This document shows positions 48,367 to 54,746 of a stretch of 64,000 nucleotides of DNA, one piece after another. Each line of letters opens with the position of its first letter. The stretch's first letter is position 1. This DNA comes from Pseudomonas hygromyciniae (GTDB lineage Bacteria > Pseudomonadota > Gammaproteobacteria > Pseudomonadales > Pseudomonadaceae), in the NCBI RefSeq assembly GCF_016925675.1, contig NZ_CP070506.1, positions 4,276,501 to 4,340,500 on the forward strand, in the 5' to 3' direction. The notes below the pieces were generated by a model. It had not been told where the DNA came from and did not search any database. It saw only the letters and a list, made by a program, of their open reading frames with translations. The position numbers and the translations under genes are program-made.

Positions 48367-48595
48367 CATAGGTATCTACACAACTTTCAGAAACTGACGC
48401 CCCCCCCGTGGCGAGCGGGCTTGCCCCGCGCTGGGCTGCGAAGCAGCCCTAAAAAGCCCGCCGCGTTTCTTCAGATAAACCGCGATGGCAGGGTTTAGGG
48501 CTGCTTCGCAGCCCAGCGCGGGGCAAGCCCGCTCGCCACAACTGCGCTATCTGCCTGGATTTAGGCGTTGCGGCAAAGTTGTGTAGATACCGATG
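48367..48595. mobile_element. MITE-like element, copy 2 (229 bp) with 46-bp inverted repeat
   Basis: Ends are the same 17-bp repeat GGTATCTACACAACTTT (48371-48387) and its complement (48575-48591), extended by CATA/GATG tips. It lies in the inverse orientation to copy 1 and shares the end regions (CAGAAACTGAC, and GCCTAAATCCAGGCAGATAGC on the other strand). The core holds a perfect 46-bp inverted repeat, arms 48408-48453 and 48494-48539, which includes REP-like GGCGAGCGGGCTTGCC and a hairpin GGGCTGCGAAGCAGCCC. No clear target duplication was found here. Confidence 0.85.
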
Positions 48596-48625
48596 CTGTG
48601 ATGCGGCCGGCCAATCCAATAAAGA

Positions 48626-49972
48626 TCAAACAGCCGGAAAATGAATCCTGAACGCCGCGCCCCCTAAAGGCGAATCCCCCAGGGTCAACCGCGCGCCATA
48701 GCTTTCAATAATGTCCTTGACGACCGCCAACCCGATCCCCTGCCCTGGATGCTGGCGATCGAGGCGTTCGCCGCGCTGCAGGATCCGCGCACGTTGGTCG
48801 GCAGGCACACCGGGACCATCGTCTTCGATACACAAGCGTACGCCATCGGCACTTTCATCCAGGGTCACGCGCACTTCGCCCAGGCACAGGCGGTAGGCGT
48901 TTTCCAGCAGGTTGCCGAGCAGCTCCAGCAAGGCGCCCTGCTCGATGGGCACGTCGCACTGCTCCGGCAGCGCGAAAGACACGCGCACGCGCTTGTCGCG
49001 GTAGACCTTGTCGAGGGTATCGCACAGGCTTTGCAACACCGGGCGCAGGCGCACCTGGTGGCGCACCAGGCCGCTTTTACGCAGGCTGGCGCGCTGCAAT
49101 TGATAGCTGATCTGCTGGCTCATGCGCTCGATCTGCGACTGCAGGACCCGGGCTTGTTCAAGGTCCTGAGGGCGCTGAGCCATGTCTTCACTCACTCCCT
49201 GCAATACCGCCAGCGGGGTTTTCAGGCTGTGGGCCAGGTCGTCCAGGGAGTCACGGTAACGGGTGCGTTGCTCGCGCTCGCTGTGCAGCAGGCGGTTAAG
49301 GGAACCGGTCAGGCGCAGCAGCTCCCGCGGGTGTTGCTCGCTGAGGCTTTCACGGGTGCCGCCTTCGATTTCATCCAGCTCCTGGCTCAGCCGGCGCAAG
49401 GCCTGCAAACCCCAAGTCAGACCGATCCATAGCAGGCTCAACAACACCAGCAAGGCGGCGCCGAAGCCCAGGTAGAGGTTTTCCCGCAGGCCTTCGAGGG
49501 TCACCTGGTATTCGCGCACCGGTTGCAGGGCGACAATACTGAACGCCGCGCTCTTGCCCCCCAGCAGCTTGACCTCGACGTCATACACGAAGAATTCCTG
49601 GCCGTTGGCCTCGCGAATCTTCGCAAACTCGTTACCGCGCCCGTCGTAGCGCGGCCGGTAGTTGATGTTTTCTTCCCTGGTCGCCCGCGAACGCCAGACC
49701 AGATGGCCTTCACGGTCATAGATGTAGCCCAGCAGGCGGCTATCGGTCAGGTTGAAACGCTCGTCCGGCAGTTGCGCCGGCATCAGCAAGCGATTGTTAT
49801 CGACCCGTGCGGCAGAGATCAGCGTGGTCACATCCGACGCCAGGCGCTGCTCGATGGAATCCTGCAACGCCAGGCTGAAGGCGCCCTGCATCGCCGGCAA
49901 CAGCGCCAGCATGAACAACACGGCCAGGGTGGTGGCCGCCAGCATCAGGCGCACACGCAGCGAACGAATCAA
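48626..49972 (-). CDS. phoQ: Sensor histidine kinase PhoQ
   Basis: PhoQ senses low Mg2+ and cationic peptides and controls PhoP. The 448-residue protein, the length of P. aeruginosa PhoQ, has membrane helices near residues 8-28 and 167-187, a periplasmic sensor of about 140 residues, a HisKA with His248 in DLAHSLKTPLAVLQ, and an ATPase with GNLLENAYRLC and GQGIGLAVVKDI. It overlaps phoP by 4 bp. Unlike P. aeruginosa, no oprH is seen upstream of phoP here. Confidence 0.95.
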   Translation of the reverse strand: MIRSLRVRLMLAATTLAVLFMLALLPAMQGAFSLALQDSIEQRLASDVTTLISAARVDNNRLLMPAQLPDERFNLTDSRLLGYIYDREGHLVWRSRATREENINYRPRYDGRGNEFAKIREANGQEFFVYDVEVKLLGGKSAAFSIVALQPVREYQVTLEGLRENLYLGFGAALLVLLSLLWIGLTWGLQALRRLSQELDEIEGGTRESLSEQHPRELLRLTGSLNRLLHSEREQRTRYRDSLDDLAHSLKTPLAVLQGVSEDMAQRPQDLEQARVLQSQIERMSQQISYQLQRASLRKSGLVRHQVRLRPVLQSLCDTLDKVYRDKRVRVSFALPEQCDVPIEQGALLELLGNLLENAYRLCLGEVRVTLDESADGVRLCIEDDGPGVPADQRARILQRGERLDRQHPGQGIGLAVVKDIIESYGARLTLGDSPLGGAAFRIHFPAV

Positions 49973-50646
49973 CGGCAGCGCTCGTTAAACAGGTAGCCCA
50001 GGCCGCGTACAGTGTCGATGGGCTTGAACCCCGCCGGGGCCTCGAGCTTGCGACGCAGGCGGCCGACCAGCACTTCGATCACGTTCGGATCGCGCTCGTC
50101 GTCATCGGGATAGAGTTGTTCCATCAACCGGTCCTTGGCCACCACTTGCTGGTGGTGGCGCATCAAGTATTCGAGGATCCGATACTCATAGGCCGTCAGC
50201 GCCAGGGGCTGTTCGTCCAGGGACGCCTGCTTGCGGTTGAGGTCCAGCAGCAACGGGCCGGCGACGATGGTCGATTGGGTAAAACCGCTGGAGCGGCGCA
50301 ACAGGGCGTTCATCCGCGCCTCCAGCTCTTCGAACTGGAAGGGCTTGACCACATAGTCATCGGCGCCGGCCGCCAGGCCTTCGACCTTGTCCTGCCAGTT
50401 GCCGCGCGCGGTCAGGATCAGGATCGGGAAGGTCTTGGCCTGGGCCCGCAGTTGGCGGATCAGGTCCAGGCCGCCCATGCCCGGCAGGCCCAGGTCGATG
50501 ATCGCCAGGTCATGATTGAATTGCCCGGTCTGGTACAGCGCCTCTTCGGCGTTGGCCACGGCTTCGACCACGTGGCCGCTGTCGCCAAGACGGGTCAACA
50601 GGTGATGGCGCAACAACGCCTCATCTTCGACAACCAGCAATTTCAT
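49969..50646 (-). CDS. phoP: Response regulator PhoP
   Basis: The 225-residue OmpR-type regulator begins MKLLVVEDEALLRHHLLTRL and has the phospho-acceptor Asp in LAIIDLGLPGMGGLDLIRQL, and a C-terminal winged helix (RILEYLMRHHQQVVAKDRLM, then DPNVIEVLVGRLRRKL). It is nearly identical in form to P. aeruginosa PhoP. The start at 50646 gives the usual length. A direct-repeat site (50733-50749) upstream fits a PhoP autoregulatory box. Confidence 0.96.
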   Translation of the reverse strand: MKLLVVEDEALLRHHLLTRLGDSGHVVEAVANAEEALYQTGQFNHDLAIIDLGLPGMGGLDLIRQLRAQAKTFPILILTARGNWQDKVEGLAAGADDYVVKPFQFEELEARMNALLRRSSGFTQSTIVAGPLLLDLNRKQASLDEQPLALTAYEYRILEYLMRHHQQVVAKDRLMEQLYPDDDERDPNVIEVLVGRLRRKLEAPAGFKPIDTVRGLGYLFNERCR

Positions 50647-50732
50647 AATGCTCTCCAAGGCCAATCCACCGTCCCGCAGGGAACCATCATAGCGGCCCTG
50701 AAGGTATGCCTGGGCAGTTTACGGCCGTTGAA

Positions 50733-50749
50733 CTGAACACAGTCTGAAC
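50733..50749 (-). promoter_or_regulatory. Candidate PhoP box upstream of phoP
   Basis: Two GTTCAG hexamers on the minus strand (50749-50744 and 50738-50733) are spaced by 5 bp, the 6-5-6 tandem layout typical of OmpR-family sites. A -10-like TATGAT lies at 50691-50686. Confidence 0.55.
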
Positions 50750-50794
50750 CGGCGGGCTACCCAGGCAGGTCCCGCCCCGTGCAGAATAGCCGGC

Positions 50795-51511
50795 ATGAAC
50801 CCGATACCCGCCTGCTGCACCCCACTTGACGACCATTGGCCGCTGCCCGCCACCTTGCCCGGCACGGTGTTCCTGAGCACCCGCTTCGAGCCAAAATTGC
50901 TCGAACCCGGCGACTTCCTTCGCTGCGCCGTACCGCCGCCGGCCAGTATCCAACGTTCGGTGGCCAAGCGGCAGGCGGAATTTCTTGCCGGCCGGTTGTG
51001 TGCCCGCAGCGCCTTGCAACAGCTCGAAGGCCTGGACTTTATCCCCGCCATCGGCGAGGACCGCGCGCCGGTGTGGCCCACCCATATCAGTGGCTCGATC
51101 ACCCACAGCACCGGGCATGCCGCGGCCATCGTCGGTCACAAGACCCAGTGGCGCGGGCTGGGCATGGACCTGGAAAACCTGCTGCCCCTTGAACGGGCCG
51201 AACGCCTGGCCGGGGAAATCCTCACCCAGGATGAGATGCAACGCATGGCCGCCCGGCCACGGGAGCAGATTGCGCATCTGGTGACCCTGACGTTTTCGGC
51301 CAAGGAAAGCCTGTTCAAGGCGCTCTACCCGATTGTGCACAAGCGTTTCTATTTTGAGCATGCCGAGGTGGTGGAGTGGTCCGATTCAGGATTTTTGCGC
51401 TTGCGATTGCTGACGGATTTGTCCAGTGAGTGGTGTTATGGCAAGGAGCTGGAGGGGCAGTTTGCGGTAAATGACGGGCAGTTGTTGAGCCTCGTGGCCA
51501 TCGGTGCCTGA
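50795..51511 (+). CDS. pcpS: 4'-phosphopantetheinyl transferase PcpS
   Basis: The 238-residue protein is an EntD/Sfp-like transferase that loads the phosphopantetheine arm onto carrier proteins. Motifs are RGLGMDLE with Mg2+-binding Asp and Glu, and FSAKESLFKAL. P. aeruginosa has a single broad enzyme, PcpS (PA1165), that serves both AcpP and siderophore peptide synthetases; this is the likely ortholog. It is divergent from phoP. Confidence 0.93.
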   Translation: MNPIPACCTPLDDHWPLPATLPGTVFLSTRFEPKLLEPGDFLRCAVPPPASIQRSVAKRQAEFLAGRLCARSALQQLEGLDFIPAIGEDRAPVWPTHISGSITHSTGHAAAIVGHKTQWRGLGMDLENLLPLERAERLAGEILTQDEMQRMAARPREQIAHLVTLTFSAKESLFKALYPIVHKRFYFEHAEVVEWSDSGFLRLRLLTDLSSEWCYGKELEGQFAVNDGQLLSLVAIGA

Positions 51512-51520
51512 TATAGCGCT

Positions 51521-51602
51521 ATCGCAGGCAAGCCAGCTCCCACAGTTGACCGAGTACATCCCTTGGAATGCAGTCAACTGTGGGAGCTGGCTTGCCTGCG
51601 AT
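51521..51602. repeat. Long inverted repeat (REP doublet) with 30-bp perfect arms
   Basis: Arms 51521-51550 and 51573-51602 (ATCGCAGGCAAGCCAGCTCC... and its complement) are perfectly complementary for 30 bp. It lies between convergent pcpS and the sensor kinase. Confidence 0.9.
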
Positions 51603-51609
51603 GACCACC

Positions 51610-53220
51610 TCAAGTCTTGTCCTGATCCCGCGGCCAGCTCAGGCTGAAACACGCACCGCCCAGGTTGTTGCTCTTGCTGATCAATGCCCGCCCGCCATGC
51701 CAGTAGATAATCCGTCGCACGATCGACAAGCCCAGGCCATGCCCACCCGAGGCACGGGTGCGGCTGTCATCCAGGCGCAGGAACGGGGTAAAGATCCGCT
51801 CCCAGGCGTTTTCCGGCACGCCAGGGCCATCGTCTTCGACGTCGATACGGCACCGCACCTGGCCCACCTGATAACTGATCAACACCCGCGAGTGCGCATG
51901 GCGCATGGCATTGCTCACCAGGTTTTGCAGGGCGCGGTGCAGGTAGCGCGGTTCGGCATCGACCCAGGCCGCGTCCAGGTGCGCCGATGACAGGCACACA
52001 CCCCGCGCCACCTCGATCCCCGGCCGCAAGGGCGCCAGCTCGCCGATCACCTGGTCGAGCAAGGCACTGAGGTCGACCCGCTGGAAACTCAGGGCCGGCG
52101 AGCCCTGTTCCAGGCGCGCATAGGTGAGCATCTCATCCACCAGGCCGTCGAGGTCCTGGATATCACTGTCCATGCCTTCCATATATTTACGCCGGGCTTC
52201 GGGCGTGGCGGCGTCGCCGATCATCTCCAGGCCAAAACGCAGGCGCGCCACGGGGGTTCGTAATTCATGGGACACCGCGCGCACCAGTTCACGCTGAATC
52301 GCCAGCAGGCGCTGCAAGTGTTCGGCCATGCCGTTGAACGCCGCCGCCAGGCGCCCTACCGAGTCGGCACCGCGCGCCGGCACCCGCGCTTCCAGGTTGC
52401 CTTTGGCGATGCGCGTGGCAGCCGCCTCGAGCCCGCGTAGGCGGCGCTCTAGCTGGCGCACCAGCAAATACACGATCAGGCCGATCAGGGTCAGGCCAAT
52501 CAAGGCAATCAGCACCAGCCATTGCGCCGGGTAAGGATTCATCTGGTACAGCGGGCCGATTTCCAGGACCCACGGCGTGCCGACCATACCGGCAAACACA
52601 CGGATCGAGTCGCCGCCCTTGCCCAGGGCCATCACCGTGTCGCCTTCGGCCACGCGACGCCGCTGGTCCTCGTCCATGTCCGCTTCGTCGAGCTTGAGCA
52701 GGTGCATGTCAAAGCCAAACCCCTTGGCCTCTTTCAGGTCGGCCAAGCGTTGCGGCTGCTCGGACACTGGAAAACGCACCAGTTCGTCAGCCAGCAAATA
52801 AATGGTGGCCCGGGCAAGTTGCTCACTGATCTGCTGCACTTCGCCGGTGAGCAGCAGTTGCTCTTTCTCACTGACCAGGCGCAACACCCGGGCCGCATGG
52901 GGCCCGGTCTGCTCCACCAGGACCTGGCCGCGCTGCAGTCGATTGCGCTGGCCCAGGTCCAGGCGGGCATCCGCCACCGCCTCCAATTGCAAGGGAATCC
53001 CCAGCAATCGCCCCCACACCGCCAGGGCGCGCCGGCGCTCGATGCTGCTCATCGGCTGCAGGTTGTCGCCCATCAGGGCAAAAGTGCCGTGGGCCAGACG
53101 CTCGCGATACTGGCCGCTGCGCGCCTCATTGAGCAGGTGCAGCGCCAGTACGCCAAGCAGGGCCACGAGGATCAGCGCCGCGCACATGCCGCCATAGATA
53201 CGCAGGAAGATCGAGTTCAC
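51610..53220 (-). CDS. Two-component sensor histidine kinase (RstB-like)
   Basis: The 536-residue kinase has membrane helices at about residues 11-30 and 233-254, a periplasmic domain of about 200 residues, HAMP (about 255-307), a HisKA with His318 in RAVSHELRTPVARLRFG, and an ATPase ending SGGHGLGLSIVRRI. It is the partner of the next gene (4-bp overlap). The homologous pair in P. aeruginosa is PA1158/PA1157, next to nrdA. It resembles E. coli RstB but has a longer sensor. Signal unknown. Confidence 0.9.
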   Translation of the reverse strand: MNSIFLRIYGGMCAALILVALLGVLALHLLNEARSGQYRERLAHGTFALMGDNLQPMSSIERRRALAVWGRLLGIPLQLEAVADARLDLGQRNRLQRGQVLVEQTGPHAARVLRLVSEKEQLLLTGEVQQISEQLARATIYLLADELVRFPVSEQPQRLADLKEAKGFGFDMHLLKLDEADMDEDQRRRVAEGDTVMALGKGGDSIRVFAGMVGTPWVLEIGPLYQMNPYPAQWLVLIALIGLTLIGLIVYLLVRQLERRLRGLEAAATRIAKGNLEARVPARGADSVGRLAAAFNGMAEHLQRLLAIQRELVRAVSHELRTPVARLRFGLEMIGDAATPEARRKYMEGMDSDIQDLDGLVDEMLTYARLEQGSPALSFQRVDLSALLDQVIGELAPLRPGIEVARGVCLSSAHLDAAWVDAEPRYLHRALQNLVSNAMRHAHSRVLISYQVGQVRCRIDVEDDGPGVPENAWERIFTPFLRLDDSRTRASGGHGLGLSIVRRIIYWHGGRALISKSNNLGGACFSLSWPRDQDKT

Positions 53221-53942
53221 GACAGCATATCGGCAGCGGCTTCGGGGACGAACAGGTAGCCTTTGCTGCGAATGGTCTTGATCAGGCGCGGGTGGATGGG
53301 ATCGTCGCCGATTTTCGGGCGGATTCGCGAGATGCGCACGTCAATGGAGCGGTCCTGGCCGTCGTAGCCGATGCCGCGCAGGGCGGTAAAGATCTCTTCC
53401 CGGGACAGGATGCGCCCGGCATTGGCCACCAATAACCACAACAGATCGAATTCGGCGCTGGTCAGTTCGATGCCGCCATCGTGCAGCCAGGCTTCGCGCA
53501 AGGCGTTGTCCACCACCAGTGGGCCGAATTGCAGGCGCCGCTGTTTTTCCGGGGCGGCAGGCTCGGCGCTTTCGCTGCGCCGCAGCAACGCCTGGATCCG
53601 CGCCAGCAGGAGGCGTGGGCGCACCGGCTTGCACACATAGTCATCGGCCCCCATGTCCAGGCCCAGGACCTGGTCCATGTCGTCGGTACGCGCGGTGAGC
53701 ATCAGAATCACCCCGTCGTAGCGCTCGCGCACCTTGCGGCAGATGCTCAAGCCGTCTTCGCCGGGCAGCATCAGGTCGAGGATCACCAGGTCCGGCTGCT
53801 CGGCAATGATCCGCGCCACCGCCAGGGCGCCGTTGCCCTCGATGGAGACCCGCAGGCCGTTGCTTTCCAGGTAGTCACGGGTCAACTCAGCCAGGCGCTG
53901 GTCATCCTCGACAATCAATACCTGCCAGGCTTCTTGCTCCAT
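53217..53942 (-). CDS. Two-component response regulator (RstA-like, OmpR family)
   Basis: The 241-residue protein has a receiver domain (VLIVEDDQRLAELTRDYLES, Asp in LVILDLMLPGEDGLSICRKV) and an OmpR-type winged helix (LTSAEFDLLWLLVANAGRIL, DVRISRIRPKIGD). It overlaps its kinase by 4 bp. P. aeruginosa PA1157 is the likely ortholog. Targets unknown. Confidence 0.92.
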   Translation of the reverse strand: MEQEAWQVLIVEDDQRLAELTRDYLESNGLRVSIEGNGALAVARIIAEQPDLVILDLMLPGEDGLSICRKVRERYDGVILMLTARTDDMDQVLGLDMGADDYVCKPVRPRLLLARIQALLRRSESAEPAAPEKQRRLQFGPLVVDNALREAWLHDGGIELTSAEFDLLWLLVANAGRILSREEIFTALRGIGYDGQDRSIDVRISRIRPKIGDDPIHPRLIKTIRSKGYLFVPEAAADMLS

Positions 53943-53964
53943 GCGCTACCTCAACTCTAATTAT

Positions 53965-54064
53965 TGTAGGAGCGGGCTTGCCCGCGAAGAAACCAAGGGC
54001 GCCGCGTTCATTGCGCAACTCAGCGTTATCGTTGACGCCCTTCGCGAGCAAGCTCGCTCCTACA
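53965..54064. repeat. REP doublet
   Basis: Inverted pair TGTAGGAGCGGGCTTGCCCG and CGAGCAAGCTCGCTCCTACA at the start of the 0.8-kb gap before nrdA. Confidence 0.9.
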
Positions 54065-54304
54065 GTTGTCATGTGGAGTGAGCAAGATATCGCACGAATG
54101 AAGGCCGATTGTAGCCATGGCCCAGCCCTTGAACACAAGCCAGGAAATGCATTCGGTGATCGCGTTTTTTTGTGATAGGGTTCGCGCCCGCAAAAATCCA
54201 ACCGGGTGTTTTCAGCTTGGAATATTCGGTGACAAACGGTGCGATGCAGCAGTACTGCGGCCTACACGGCGGTTCCACCTTTCATACACATTTTACCCAC
54301 AGCG

Positions 54305-54351
54305 TTATCCACAGGTAGTGCGTTGCTAAGCCCCCCAAAACGCATTATCTT
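54305..54351 (+). promoter_or_regulatory. nrdA promoter region with DnaA box
   Basis: TTATCCACA at 54305-54313 matches the DnaA box. TTGCTA (54323-54328) and TATCTT (54346-54351) are 17 bp apart. E. coli nrdAB is regulated by DnaA. The nrdA ATG is about 395 bp further on. Confidence 0.65.
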
Positions 54352-54746
54352 GTACCTCGCTGCAAAAAAAACCCTACATGTAGGGTTTCAAGCAAAAAGA
54401 CCAAACACAAATCAGACAAGAAACTCAAGTGCTTTCTTGCTCCTGTTTGGTGGAACTTAAACCTTTTTCGAAAGCCCAAACCGCGCACGCGGATGGCGAC
54501 TGTTTTCAAGCCCGAATGGGAGAAAGCGGTACGGGTGTTGCAATACAAGCGACACCCACACAGGAATACGGTAAAGAGCCCAGGGCTTGGAACCGAAGAC
54601 TTCGGCATGGAAGCGGCGCGAACAGCTCCCTTCCTCCTGTCCCGAGGTTGTTATGCCAGGCGAAGGCCTGTTGTAAGTGCTTCAGGACGGAACGGTGGGC
54701 ACCGTGATGGTGCCCAAATAAATATAGAATGTGGAGACAACCCCCC
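54352..54746 (+). other. Untranslated nrdA leader (about 390 nt) with hairpin
   Basis: No convincing gene. A perfect 7-bp hairpin GGGCACC/GGTGCCC (54697-54703 and 54709-54715) lies 16 bp before the GGAG at 54732-54735. The length suggests post-transcriptional control, but I do not recognise a named riboswitch. Confidence 0.5.
54369..54388 (-). terminator. 20-bp palindrome, minus-strand terminator
   Basis: AAACCCTACATGTAGGGTTT is a perfect palindrome; minus-strand transcripts would form a hairpin followed by a run of eight T. It stands inside the nrdA leader and opposes nrdA transcription. Confidence 0.6.

Noticed and set aside
54372..54746. A cobalamin riboswitch in the nrdA leader
   Set aside because: I saw GGGAGAAAGCGGT-like parts but could not find the conserved B12-box, so I did not call it.
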